Positions 8,782-17,608 of a stretch of 64,000 bases of DNA are shown here, piece after piece. Below the pieces are notes generated by a model. It saw only the letters and a list, made by a program, of their open reading frames with translations, did not search any database and had not been told where the DNA came from. Every line of letters begins with the position of its first letter. Positions within the stretch are counted from its first letter, which is position 1. The translations under genes were made by a program, and so were the position numbers. Origin of the DNA: Robinsoniella peoriensis (GTDB lineage: Bacteria; Bacillota; Clostridia; Lachnospirales; Lachnospiraceae); NCBI RefSeq assembly GCF_042680125.1, contig NZ_JBHTNY010000022.1. One strand, 5' to 3'.

Positions 8782-8818
8782 ATAAAGTACAACAACGAAC
8801 GAATGAAGGGGTAATTTT

Positions 8819-9115
8819 ATGAGCAAAAAAATCAGGACAGAAGCAGTTGACCAACTGTTTGAGGCTATTTTAAATCTAAAAGATAAAGAAGAATGTTATT
8901 TATTCTTTGAAGACGTATGTACTGTTAATGAATTGCTTTCTTTATCACAGCGTTTTGAGGTAGCTAAGATGCTAAGAGAGCATAAAACGTATCTGGAAAT
9001 TGCAGAAAAGACAGGAGCATCTACGGCAACCATCAGCAGAGTAAACCGTTCATTGAATTATGGTAATGATGGGTATGAAATGGTATTCGACCGTATGCAG
9101 GAAAAAAAGCAGTAA
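8819..9115 (+). CDS. TrpR-like repressor, YerC/YecD family
   Basis: 98 residues, the family length. The protein is all helical and has the TrpR-type helix-turn-helix in the second half: LSLSQRFEVAKMLREHKTY, then LEIAEKTGASTATISRVNRSL split around residue 61. Function in Firmicutes is poorly known; it is a small DNA-binding regulator. It begins 71 bases after the PHP gene but behind its own promoter and ends at a bidirectional terminator. Confidence 0.88.
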   Translation: MSKKIRTEAVDQLFEAILNLKDKEECYLFFEDVCTVNELLSLSQRFEVAKMLREHKTYLEIAEKTGASTATISRVNRSLNYGNDGYEMVFDRMQEKKQ

Positions 9116-9138
9116 TATTAAAAAGATAGAAGAATATA

Positions 9139-9184
9139 AAACAGGCAGAGCTGCTCTTTAAAAAGCATCCTGCCTGTTTTTAGG
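9139..9184. terminator. Bidirectional terminator
   Basis: AAACAGGCAG at 9139-9148 pairs with CTGCCTGTTT at 9170-9179; T-runs lie on both sides. It separates the convergent YerC-like and DUF1836 genes. Confidence 0.8.
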
Positions 9185-9208
9185 TTTTTGATATTAGATT
9201 CTTGATTT

Positions 9209-9820
9209 TCACTTTTTACTTTTTTCTAAATCTTTTTTTGGAAGTTCATCAATTAATTTTTCAATTAGCTGTTTTTTAATATATACATCAAAACTCAGCA
9301 GGCAGATAAAAGAAAAATGTTTTAGAAATGCCTGATCTTCTTCATCTGCATTTTCAAAGGTCTTCTGGGAAGTATTGTATTTTTCCAAAATATCCTTAGA
9401 AATTTCATTTACCTGGCTTTTCTCCAAACTGAATACTTCCTGGTAGAGTGTCTCCATATTAAAGTCGGAATCGTTATGAAAGTATTTTTCTGTTATGGGA
9501 TGGAGCAGTGTCTGAATGTCAGTGATGGATAGCACGCCTTTAAAATAATATATAAAAATCAAAACCAGCAGATGTTCTTTTGAATACTTTTTCTTCAGCG
9601 GTGGCGGAAGCAGGTCATTTTTAGCATAATTATTAATCATGGTCTTTGTCAAAATCTTATCATCTGAATTTCGTTTCGAATGGGCTAAGTGCGAATCCAT
9701 AAAAGTAGTTACCTGGTCCATGTATAGGTCAATATTTGGAATATCTGCAGGTTTGATATAATCAATTCTGGATAAGCTGCGTAATATGCTGTTTATCATA
9801 TCATCTGTATCTATTGTCAT
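9209..9820 (-). CDS. DUF1836-family protein, putative HTH regulator
   Basis: 203 residues from the ATG at 9820; a GTG nine bases earlier overlaps the GAGG ribosome site and is unlikely. The motif LTKTMINNYAKNDLLPPPLKKKYS near residue 60-83 (written in parts: LTKTMINNYAKN, then DLLPPPLKKKYS) is diagnostic of DUF1836, whose N-terminal half looks like a MerR-type DNA-binding helix-turn-helix. The rest is helical and hydrophobic. Common in Clostridia; function unknown. It stands alone, converging on the YerC-like gene. Confidence 0.82.
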   Translation of the reverse strand: MTIDTDDMINSILRSLSRIDYIKPADIPNIDLYMDQVTTFMDSHLAHSKRNSDDKILTKTMINNYAKNDLLPPPLKKKYSKEHLLVLIFIYYFKGVLSITDIQTLLHPITEKYFHNDSDFNMETLYQEVFSLEKSQVNEISKDILEKYNTSQKTFENADEEDQAFLKHFSFICLLSFDVYIKKQLIEKLIDELPKKDLEKSKK

Positions 9821-9938
9821 CTTGTTCACCTCTGATTACATTATATAGTTTTCATTACTATTTGTAAATGTTTTTATTGTAGTTTGTAATATTTCTTAAT
9901 ACTATCTACAATATCAGAGAAAAACATAATTGCAATTT

Positions 9939-10601
9939 CTACCTTAAAACGTATTTTTTAGCAATAACACATTCATAGATGATCATGATAATGATACAGC
10001 CCGGCATTGCACTCAGAGTGAGGCAGACCGTACATAATGTCTGATCCTTCAATCCCACAAATCCGCTTGCTATAAAGAACAGTGAATATCCCATAAACAG
10101 AAATCCCACCGCACGGTTATATTTTTTTAGATCAGATATTTTCTCCTGTTCCGGGGCTTTCATAACGGAGTAAATACCCACCGGTTTTTTGGCAAAGCAC
10201 ACCGTGATTCCACCCAGAAAAATAAAGATTCCAATAATCCAGGTAACAACAGCAAGAGAAGGCTTAAAGTTAATTCCGTTCTTAAAAAATGCGAAAATAT
10301 CTGTATCATGGGAAAAGGTACCAATTAATGTAATTATTGTGATAAGATTAAAAATAACAACCAGGATGATGCCTGCAATATGAGCATCTTCCGATTTCAA
10401 AATAACCTTCACGAATGCACAGATTGCCAGAGTAAAAATAGGGAAAATCAAAAGTTCATACTTACTCCCGATGACATTCATTCCGCTACCGGATAAATTA
10501 ACTGAAGTCGTGATTTTATCCGGTAGGAAATACAAGCTGATCAGGGTCAGAATCAAAGGCAGGCACATCAGAATGTTATATATGAGGTAACGGCGTTTCA
10601 T
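9939..10601 (-). CDS. DUF1648/SdpI-like membrane protein
   Basis: 220 residues from the ATG at 10601, chosen because AAAGGAG lies eight bases upstream and inside the longer frame. Six predicted membrane helices; the first helix followed by LPDKITTSVNLSGSGMNVIG matches the DUF1648 segment found in SdpI immunity-like proteins (usual form LPxxIPxHxxxxG). Role unknown, possibly envelope protection. No operon partner. Confidence 0.75.
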   Translation of the reverse strand: MKRRYLIYNILMCLPLILTLISLYFLPDKITTSVNLSGSGMNVIGSKYELLIFPIFTLAICAFVKVILKSEDAHIAGIILVVIFNLITIITLIGTFSHDTDIFAFFKNGINFKPSLAVVTWIIGIFIFLGGITVCFAKKPVGIYSVMKAPEQEKISDLKKYNRAVGFLFMGYSLFFIASGFVGLKDQTLCTVCLTLSAMPGCIIIMIIYECVIAKKYVLR

Positions 10602-10764
10602 AACATTGACTCCTTTCATTTTTTAAATTTAGTGTAACACCGATTTGGGTACCCTTCAACCGGTTTGGTTTAAGGTAAAGATATTTCAGATTGAGATATA
10701 GCTCTATTCGTGTAGAAGATGAATATAGGCGGGTAGAATATAGGGAATGCATCGGTACACAATG

Positions 10765-10935
10765 AGCGAGTATGTAATGAATAAGCATATAATGAGAGTG
10801 CATGTAATGAGGGAGCATGTAATAAATGTGCATGTAATAAGAGGGGATGTAATTAAAATGCCTGTAATAAGAAGCATGTAATAAGAGGAATGGAGGGTGT
10901 CATGTTATAAGAGGAATGGAGGGTTGCAAATTAGG
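10765..10935. repeat. Degenerate 15-bp tandem repeat array
   Basis: About nine units of a roughly 15-base repeat close to GCATGTAATAAGAGG. Clear copies are gcatgtaatgaggga, gcatgtaataaatgt, gcatgtaataagagg and gcatgtaataagaggaat; the last units grow to about 28 bases. Every unit contains ATGTAA or a close variant. The array ends 50 bases before the small gene at 10988 and would lie in its 5' leader. It is not a CRISPR: there are no unique spacers and no stem. Confidence 0.75.
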
Positions 10936-10987
10936 AGGGAATGTACTAAGATATTAGAGGTATATCTATGGAAAGGAATGAAAATTA

Positions 10988-11218
10988 ATGCGTGAAGAAC
11001 AGTTTAAGATGGAAAGGCCGGGGTTGGTAGAGGAAGGACAGGAAGTAGAGATCGTAGAGATCAACACCTCGATGAATTACAGCTATATCATAGAGCCTGC
11101 AGTCGCTATGTCTGGGTGCTTTCCGTCCGGCAGAAGAATTAAGGCAAGAAAAGGGATCATTAAGAAAATTGAAAATACCCCAAGAGGTTATATCGTCACC
11201 GCGGCTTTTGATGAATAG
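10988..11218 (+). CDS. Small conserved-looking protein of unknown function
   Basis: 76 residues, no membrane segment. The order of charged and beta-prone segments (GQEVEIVEINTSMNYSYII, RRIKARKGIIKKIENT, then PRGYIVTAAFDE) suggests a small beta-barrel. The ATG at 10988 follows AAAGGAATGAAAATTA, a moderate ribosome site. It lies between the repeat array and pcrA and reads in the same direction as pcrA, with 104 bases between them. I do not recognise a family. Confidence 0.65.
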   Translation: MREEQFKMERPGLVEEGQEVEIVEINTSMNYSYIIEPAVAMSGCFPSGRRIKARKGIIKKIENTPRGYIVTAAFDE

Positions 11219-11322
11219 AGGGGAATAATCTTAAAATAAGATGAAAAATGTGGATTCTTGGTGACAGAAGCCTCATTTTATTATATAATAAAACCCGAGA
11301 CTAAAAGTTAGGTGGTATTACA

Positions 11323-13530
11323 ATGAGCATATACGATACATTGAATGACATGCAGAAATCGGCGGTATTCCATACGGAAGGTCCGTTATTATTACTGGCT
11401 GGGGCAGGTTCCGGCAAGACCAGGGTTCTGACACACCGCATTGCATATCTGATTGAAGAAAAAGGGGTAAACCCGTGGAATATTATGGCAATTACCTTTA
11501 CAAATAAAGCGGCAGGAGAGATGCGTGAGCGTGTAGACAGCCTGGTGGGTTTCGGATCCGAAAGTATCTGGGTATCCACATTCCACTCTACCAGTGTCAG
11601 AATCTTAAGACGTTACATAGACCGCTTGGGTTATACGAATAATTTTACCATTTATGACAGCGACGATCAGAAAACTCTGATGAAGGATGTCTGCAAACGC
11701 CTGCAGATAGATACTAAAGTATATAAAGAAAAAGCACTGCTGGGAGCAATTTCATCTGCAAAAGACGAACTGGTTAGTCCGCAGGCATACGAATTAAATG
11801 TTGCAGGCGACTTTGGAAAGCAGAAAATTGCACAGGCTTATAAAGAATACCAGAAGCAGCTTCACAGCAATAATGCGCTGGATTTTGATGATTTAATTGT
11901 AAAAACAGTAGAGCTGTTCCAGAATTGCCCGGATGTATTGGATTACTATCAGGAACGATTCAAATACATCATGGTAGATGAGTATCAGGATACCAATACG
12001 GCACAGTTTAAGCTGGTAAGTCTGTTTGCAGAAAAATATCAGAACCTTTGCGTAGTGGGTGATGATGACCAGTCTATTTACAAATTCCGTGGTGCCAATA
12101 TCGGAAATATTTTAAATTTTGAAAAAATGTTCGCCAATGCAAGAACAATTAAACTGGAGCAGAATTACCGTTCCACCCAGAATATCTTAAATGCCGCCAA
12201 TGATGTGATTCGAAACAATGTAGGCAGAAAAGAAAAAACACTCTGGACCGATAATGAGGAAGGTGATTTAATTCATTTTCGTCAATTTTTAACGGCTTTT
12301 GATGAAGCAGAGTATATTGTGGGAGATATTGCGCAGAATATACGAGAAGGCAATTATGAATATAAGGATTGCGCGATTCTCTATCGAACGAATGCCCAGT
12401 CCCGTATGTTCGAAGAAAAATTCCTGATGGCAAATATTCCTTATAAAATCATCGGGGGCGTAAATTTCTACGCCAGAAAAGAAATCAAAGACCTTCTGGC
12501 TTATTTAAAGACGGTAGATAATGCCATGGACGACCTGGCAGTTAAGAGAATCATTAATGTACCAAAAAGGGGTATCGGAGCCACTTCCCTTGGCAAGGTG
12601 CAGGAATATGCAGATGAGTATGATATGAGCTTCTATGATGCGTTAAAAGATGCTGAGAGCATTGCAACACTGGGAAGAAGTGCAGTAAAAATAAAACCAT
12701 TTGTAACCTTCATCCAGACACTGCGCAGTAAACTGGATTATCTGTCAGTACAGGAAATTATGAAATCAATCATCGACGAAACCGGGTATGTAAAAGAACT
12801 GGAAGCAGAAGACACCGATGAGGCGAGAGCCAGAATTGAAAATATCGATGAATTGATCACTAAAGTTGTATCTTATGAAAGTGATGCTGAAGAGCCGTCA
12901 CTGAGCGGATTTTTAGAAGAAGTAGCCCTGGTAGCGGACATCGATAACCTGGATGAAGAGAGCAGCCATGTAGTACTGATGACCCTGCATAGTGCCAAAG
13001 GACTGGAGTTTCCAAACGTGTATCTGGCCGGAATGGAAGATGGCATATTCCCGAGTTATATGACTATAACTTCCGACGATCCCCTGGATATCGAAGAAGA
13101 GCGCCGTCTGTGTTACGTGGGAATTACAAGAGCAAAGCAGCGTTTGACCCTGACCAGTGCAAAGCAGCGAATGATCCGCGGTGAAACACAGTATAACAAA
13201 GTATCCAGATTCATCCGGGAAATACCACGGGACCTGGTAGCTGTTGGCGGACAGGTGAAGGATAAAGTGGAAGATATTCCCAAACCAACCAATTATGCCC
13301 AGGCAAAAACAGCATTCAAAACAAAAATATTTGATCCCAAACAATTCCAGGTAAAGAAGGCGGATACCTTGGATTACAGTGTTGGAGATCAGGTAAAACA
13401 CATTAAATTCGGCATAGGAACCGTAGAGGGAATCGTAGAAGGCGGCAAGGACTATGAAGTAACCGTCAACTTCGAAAAAGCAGGCGTAAAAAAGATGTTT
13501 GCGGCCTTTGCAAAACTAAAGAAAGTATAA
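11323..13530 (+). CDS. pcrA: ATP-dependent DNA helicase PcrA/UvrD
   Basis: 735 residues, the usual PcrA length. Superfamily 1 motifs run in order: Q motif region LNDMQKSAV, Walker A GAGSGKT (27-33), motif Ia TFTNKAA, motif II VDEYQDTN, GDDDQSIYKFRGA, motif IV QNYRST, motif V TLHSAKGLEFPNV and motif VI CYVGITRAKQRL. The C-terminal tail (KHIKFGIGTVEGIVEGGKDY) is the RNA-polymerase-binding Tudor-like region. It is a 3'-5' helicase acting in nucleotide excision repair and in clearing replication-transcription conflicts. The GGTGG ribosome site precedes ATG by eight bases. Confidence 0.97.
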   Translation: MSIYDTLNDMQKSAVFHTEGPLLLLAGAGSGKTRVLTHRIAYLIEEKGVNPWNIMAITFTNKAAGEMRERVDSLVGFGSESIWVSTFHSTSVRILRRYIDRLGYTNNFTIYDSDDQKTLMKDVCKRLQIDTKVYKEKALLGAISSAKDELVSPQAYELNVAGDFGKQKIAQAYKEYQKQLHSNNALDFDDLIVKTVELFQNCPDVLDYYQERFKYIMVDEYQDTNTAQFKLVSLFAEKYQNLCVVGDDDQSIYKFRGANIGNILNFEKMFANARTIKLEQNYRSTQNILNAANDVIRNNVGRKEKTLWTDNEEGDLIHFRQFLTAFDEAEYIVGDIAQNIREGNYEYKDCAILYRTNAQSRMFEEKFLMANIPYKIIGGVNFYARKEIKDLLAYLKTVDNAMDDLAVKRIINVPKRGIGATSLGKVQEYADEYDMSFYDALKDAESIATLGRSAVKIKPFVTFIQTLRSKLDYLSVQEIMKSIIDETGYVKELEAEDTDEARARIENIDELITKVVSYESDAEEPSLSGFLEEVALVADIDNLDEESSHVVLMTLHSAKGLEFPNVYLAGMEDGIFPSYMTITSDDPLDIEEERRLCYVGITRAKQRLTLTSAKQRMIRGETQYNKVSRFIREIPRDLVAVGGQVKDKVEDIPKPTNYAQAKTAFKTKIFDPKQFQVKKADTLDYSVGDQVKHIKFGIGTVEGIVEGGKDYEVTVNFEKAGVKKMFAAFAKLKKV

Positions 13531-13613
13531 AATATTTTTTTCATATAGTAAAATTTAGTATTTAGTGATATACTAGTCATAAGAGTAAATCTAATGAAAG
13601 GACGTGTAAGGAT

Positions 13614-13907
13614 ATGAACAAATTTGAAGAATTACTGGCTGCATTACAGAAAAAAGAGGATGACAAAAACAAAAATACAGTGCTTTGGGTTTTGGCAATT
13701 ATCGGTGCTGTAGCAGCAGTAGCAGCAATCGCTTATGGTGTTTATCGTTATTTCACGCCGGATTATCTGGAAGACTTTGAAGAGGACTTTGATGATGATT
13801 TCGATGATTATTTTGATGATGCGGATGATATAATTGACGATGTAAAAGAAGACGTCAAAGAAGCAGCAGAAAAAGTGAAAGACGCCGTTGAAGACGCAGT
13901 AGATTAA
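13614..13907 (+). CDS. Small membrane protein with acidic tail
   Basis: 97 residues: charged N-terminal helix, one membrane helix (VLWVLAIIGAVAAVAAIAYGV, residues 24-44, written here only as its span), then a stretch almost entirely Asp/Glu/Phe/Tyr (FEEDFDDDFDDYFDDADD) and a Lys/Glu amphipathic helix. Preceded by GAAAGGACG and followed by an intrinsic terminator. Similar proteins are frequent in Lachnospiraceae; no function is known to me. The acidic tail would face either the cytosol or the wall depending on topology. Confidence 0.7.
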   Translation: MNKFEELLAALQKKEDDKNKNTVLWVLAIIGAVAAVAAIAYGVYRYFTPDYLEDFEEDFDDDFDDYFDDADDIIDDVKEDVKEAAEKVKDAVEDAVD

Positions 13908-13923
13908 TTAAAAATGCATAAAA

Positions 13924-13955
13924 GGGCAGATGTCATTTGGCACCTGCTTTTTTTT
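13924..13955 (+). terminator. Intrinsic terminator
   Basis: GCAGATG and CACCTGC form a seven-base stem with one mismatch, followed by a run of nine T. It ends the small membrane-protein gene. Confidence 0.7.
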
Positions 13956-14385
13956 ACGAAAAAATTGTAATATGTCGAGAGATTTGGTAGAATAGAGATA
14001 TTGGATAAATGTTGTGAAAATATGTTGTAGATATATGTTGTTTTGAAGCGTTTTCTTGAATATAAGCATAGTGATTTAAACATTTAATTTTTTTACTGGT
14101 ACATAGAAAATATTATTTATATGTTGGTAGAAAACAAGATGGAATTCTATTTTAAGCGAAAGGGCAGCTAAAAAAATAGTTTAGTTAATATTGATAATAA
14201 ACATTTAGCTATAAAGAATATATATATTTCCAGAGTAATGTTTTCGCATACTGGTAAAAGAAAAATATTTATATTATGCAGAGTGATATATAGTAATGTA
14301 AAATATAAAACATGGATAGTTTTTGATTAAAGTTAACAAAGAGTAATTACGAAAAATATGAAATGTAAATGGAGCGTAAGTTATA
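13956..14385. other. AT-rich intergenic region upstream of rlmD
   Basis: 430 bases of very AT-rich DNA without a convincing open frame. It must contain the rlmD promoter, but several weak TATAAT-like boxes are present and I cannot choose one. No palindrome of note. Confidence 0.5.
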
Positions 14386-15750
14386 GTGAAAAAAGGTCAA
14401 GTATTAGAAGGTGTTATAAAAGAAGTAGTATTCCCTAACAAAGGGATTGTAGAAGTTGAGAATGAAACAAAAACAGTAATTGTAAAAAATGGAGTTCCCG
14501 GACAGAAAGTACGCTTTTCCATCAATAAAATCCGAAAAGGAAAATGCGAGGGACGTTTGTTAGAAGTAATTGAAAAGTCACCTGTGGAAGTAGAACCCTC
14601 CTGCCCGCATTTTGGTATCTGCGGTGGCTGTACATATCAGAATCTGGATTATCCAACTCAGTTGTCTATGAAAGAAAAACAGGTAAAAGATCTGGTAGAC
14701 AGCGTCTGTCAGAATTATGAATTCGAGGGAATAAAAGGCAGCCCACGACAGTTTGCATATCGTAATAAAATGGAATTTTCATTTGGGGATGAAGTTAAAG
14801 ATGGCCCATTGGCATTAGGTATGCATAAAAGGGGAAGCTTTTACGATATTGTAACGGTTGATCAGTGTGAAATCGTGGATGCTGATTATAATAAGATTCT
14901 GGCCTGCGTGTTGGAATATTTTAAAGAAACGGATCTTAGTTTTTATCATAAGCTATCTCACCAGGGATACCTGCGTCACATGTTGGTACGTAAAGGACAG
15001 AAGACAGGAGAAATTTTAATTGATCTTGTAACCAGTACGCAATCAGCTCCCAGTCTGGAGGGACTGAAGGACAGGCTTTTGGAATTAGAATTAGAAGGCA
15101 GAATCGTTGGGCTATTAAATACATTGAATGACAGTCTGGCGGATGTGGTTCAGAATGATGAAACCAAAATTTTATATGGACAGGATTATTTTTATGAAGA
15201 ATTGTTAGGGCTGAAATTCAAAATCTCTCCATTCTCATTCTTTCAGACGAATTCACTTGGTGCAGAGGTGTTGTATGAGACAGCACGTTCCTATGTGGGA
15301 GAGACGAAAGACAAAGTAATTTTTGACCTCTACAGCGGCACTGGAACGATAGCACAGATGTTAGCTCCGGTTGCAAAAAAAGTGATTGGAATTGAGATCG
15401 TAGAAGAGGCAGTGGAAGCTGCTAAAGTAAATGCGGCTTTGAATAATCTGGATAATTGTGAGTTTATTGCAGGAGATGTATTGAAAGCAATTGATTTAGT
15501 GAAGGAAAAACCGGATCTTATTGTCCTTGATCCGCCAAGGGATGGGATTCATCCGAAGGCCTTGTTGAAGATTATTGATTTTGGGGTGGATAGAATGGTT
15601 TATATTTCCTGTAAGCCTACCAGTCTGGTGAGGGATTTGGAAGTGCTGCAGGGGAGAGGGTATGAGGTTGTGAAGGTTGTGGGGGTTGATATGTTTCCTG
15701 GGACTGGGCATGTTGAGACGTGCGTACTTTTGTCCCACAAAAATTCGTAA
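14386..15750 (+). CDS. rlmD: 23S rRNA (uracil-1939-C5)-methyltransferase RlmD
   Basis: 454 residues from a GTG start with GGAG eleven bases upstream. Order: N-terminal TRAM domain (1-60), iron-sulfur cysteines C73, C79 and C82 (SCPHFGICGGCTYQ), SAM-binding FDLYSGTGTIAQ, DPPRDG, and the catalytic Cys in YISCKPTSL. It methylates U1939 of 23S rRNA. Its last codons are not native: from about 15719 the reading frame runs into the integrated element, which supplies TCVLLSHKNS and a stop in place of the chromosomal SVVLMSRVDK still present at 56902-56934. The protein therefore stays full length and is presumably active. Confidence 0.95.
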   Translation: MKKGQVLEGVIKEVVFPNKGIVEVENETKTVIVKNGVPGQKVRFSINKIRKGKCEGRLLEVIEKSPVEVEPSCPHFGICGGCTYQNLDYPTQLSMKEKQVKDLVDSVCQNYEFEGIKGSPRQFAYRNKMEFSFGDEVKDGPLALGMHKRGSFYDIVTVDQCEIVDADYNKILACVLEYFKETDLSFYHKLSHQGYLRHMLVRKGQKTGEILIDLVTSTQSAPSLEGLKDRLLELELEGRIVGLLNTLNDSLADVVQNDETKILYGQDYFYEELLGLKFKISPFSFFQTNSLGAEVLYETARSYVGETKDKVIFDLYSGTGTIAQMLAPVAKKVIGIEIVEEAVEAAKVNAALNNLDNCEFIAGDVLKAIDLVKEKPDLIVLDPPRDGIHPKALLKIIDFGVDRMVYISCKPTSLVRDLEVLQGRGYEVVKVVGVDMFPGTGHVETCVLLSHKNS

Positions 15751-17357
15751 ACATCTCCACCGTCCTTATACACCGGAAAATTGAATAAAATAGACTTCAG
15801 AGGTAGCTCTGATTCATCACATGGGAAAATCTCTATTTCTTTGATTAATGAAGAAATTAGGGATTTTTTCTCTTCATCGCTGATTTTGTCATACACCTTT
15901 TCAAAGTTTGCCAACAGGGTGTAGATGTTCTCTAAAGTAATGGCATCCTGTTCCACAGCCTTGCGGCGTAGCTTGACGTCCTCGATTTTTTCTTCAAGCT
16001 CTACAATAACATCGTACAGTCCATCAAGTCGGAGCGTCATATCGTGAAGCTTACGTTCTCTAAAACGAGTATCCTCCGGCAAGCTGTCAATTTCATTTTC
16101 AAGACGAGTTTTATTCAAATCGACTTCTCGCAGTTTGATTTCATAATTTTTCAGCTCTCTATCAAGAGTAGAGGTATCAATTTGTTTTCCTATTTTTGAT
16201 TTAACCTCTGTTGCAAAATCTTGATTTTTAATCAACTCTCTAATTGCTTCAATAACAAGTGGCTCAATATCCGTTTTCTTTAGCATTGCTTTGTAATCAC
16301 AGCTTTTACCTCTGGCGGTACGAGCTTTACTGCATACATAATAGTAAATTTCTCTATAGGTACCGTCTTTGTTTGTCCATGCGTGTTTGTTGGTATACAT
16401 CGGACCGCCACATTTAGGACATTTTAAAATGCCACTTAACAAATGTGCTCTGTCCCGACCTATTTTTGATGGGGCTTTCACACCAGTTATTACACGCTTT
16501 TCATGTGCCTTTTGCCAAAGTTCTTCACTTATAATAGCTTCGTGCTGACCATCTGCAAGAATGTATTCCTCTTGATGTACTTGGCGGTATTCATTTTTAC
16601 TACCTTTGACTTTTTCTCTTGTTCGTCTGCCAAAAGCGATTTTCCCAGAGTACACAGGGTTGTCGATTATCATTCTGACAAAATGCGTACTCCATTGTGA
16701 AAGAGTACCATTGGCACGTTTGATTTTTTGGATACCCTGCAAATTAAGATAGTTTGCAATTTTATAAAATCCCATATTACCATTTACATATTTATCAAAG
16801 ATAATTCGTATCGCTTCTGCTTCATTTTCTTGGATATAGAGCTGCTTGTCTTTGAGGTAGTAACCATAGGGAGCAAATCCACCGTTCCATCCACCTTGAC
16901 GAGCCTTTTCTTTTCGTCCGTTCATTGTCTGCTCTATGATATTTTCACGCTCTATTTCTGCAACGGCAGACAATACTGAAATCAAAAGCTTTCCGCTTGT
17001 TTGCGAGGAATCAATTCCTTCCTCAATGCAAATTAAGTTTGCACCAAAGGATTGAACATGTTCCAAAGAATTTAAAATATCGGCTGCATTTCTACCAAAG
17101 CGGGAGAGCTTATAGACTAAGATATAGTCAATCTCTAACCCATTTTCAATATCACCAAGCATCTGTTTAAATGCGGGTCTGCCCTCAATGGACTTGCCGG
17201 ACTTGCCTGCATCTTCATAAATATTTACGATTTCCATTTCTTCTCTATCTGCAAATCGCTTTAAGCTATTTTTCTGTCCGTCCAAGCTGAAGCCGTCAAC
17301 CTGCATTTCGGTACTTACACGTGGGTAAAGTACACATTTTTTTCCACTCCTATTCAT
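15600..17357 (-). CDS. Large serine recombinase, integrated-state (3'-replaced) form
   Basis: 585 residues as read in the integrated state. N-terminal resolvase domain (YPRVSTEMQVDGFSLDGQ with the nucleophile Ser15; LVYKLSRFGRN; catalytic arginines), recombinase domain (NPVYSGKIAFGRR, about residue 240), zinc ribbon CPKCGGPMY plus CSKARTARGKSC (about 318-355), coiled coil (about 390-490). ATG preceded by GGAGGTTAACTACT. After residue 547 the frame crosses attL and reads 38 codons antisense to rlmD, so this tail is not native. In the excised circle it continues instead into the 114-residue domain at 56556, giving 661 residues. Catalyses integration and excision. Confidence 0.95.
   Translation of the reverse strand: MNRSGKKCVLYPRVSTEMQVDGFSLDGQKNSLKRFADREEMEIVNIYEDAGKSGKSIEGRPAFKQMLGDIENGLEIDYILVYKLSRFGRNAADILNSLEHVQSFGANLICIEEGIDSSQTSGKLLISVLSAVAEIERENIIEQTMNGRKEKARQGGWNGGFAPYGYYLKDKQLYIQENEAEAIRIIFDKYVNGNMGFYKIANYLNLQGIQKIKRANGTLSQWSTHFVRMIIDNPVYSGKIAFGRRTREKVKGSKNEYRQVHQEEYILADGQHEAIISEELWQKAHEKRVITGVKAPSKIGRDRAHLLSGILKCPKCGGPMYTNKHAWTNKDGTYREIYYYVCSKARTARGKSCDYKAMLKKTDIEPLVIEAIRELIKNQDFATEVKSKIGKQIDTSTLDRELKNYEIKLREVDLNKTRLENEIDSLPEDTRFRERKLHDMTLRLDGLYDVIVELEEKIEDVKLRRKAVEQDAITLENIYTLLANFEKVYDKISDEEKKSLISSLIKEIEIFPCDESELPLKSILFNFPVYKDGGDVYEFLWDKSTHVSTCPVPGNISTPTTFTTSYPLPCSTSKSLTRLVGLQEI
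15712..15718. other. attL core
   Basis: GTTGAGA, shared with attR at 56896-56902. It lies in the rlmD codons for GHVE and, on the other strand, in recombinase codons V547-S548-T549. The phase is the same in both copies for both genes. Large serine recombinases usually exchange at a central dinucleotide, here probably GA or TG within the core. Confidence 0.85.
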
Positions 17358-17393
17358 AGTAGTTAACCTCCAATATATTATTGGAAAATATCT

Positions 17394-17555
17394 TTACTTC
17401 TCATGATTTATCTCATTTAAAACTTCTGCACCATGCTTTTCAATAATCTGAGAAAGTACATTAATAAAATCCTGATATGCTTTGGTTTTCTCATAAGAAT
17501 TAGGCGGTGCAGCAGCCGTATCAGTAGGATTAGATATATTTTTGATATTTTCCAT
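17394..17555 (-). CDS. 53-residue protein upstream of the recombinase
   Basis: A 53-residue frame starting MENIKNISNPTDTAAAP and ending VLNEINHEK. It is too short for usual gene finders but has an ideal GGAGGTGATTGCGA-ATG start and ends 37 bases before the recombinase, in the same direction. The C-terminal two thirds is a predicted amphipathic helix. A small partner encoded just before a serine recombinase could be an excision (directionality) factor, but there is no motif to prove it. Confidence 0.7.
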   Translation of the reverse strand: MENIKNISNPTDTAAAPPNSYEKTKAYQDFINVLSQIIEKHGAEVLNEINHEK

Positions 17556-17608
17556 TCGCAATCACCTCCAAGTGTATTGCTTATATAAAGTATAAGCATA
17601 GATAACAT

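Noticed and set aside
10576..10833. 85-codon minus-strand frame with repeated His-Tyr-Met
   Set aside because: The peptide repeats only mirror the DNA repeat array; the frame also overlaps the start of the DUF1648 gene.
10765..10935. Possible CRISPR array
   Set aside because: Units are contiguous and degenerate with no unique spacers, and no cas genes are present.
15600..15711. Last 38 codons of the recombinase frame as a native domain
   Set aside because: They are antisense to conserved rlmD codons and lie beyond the attL core.
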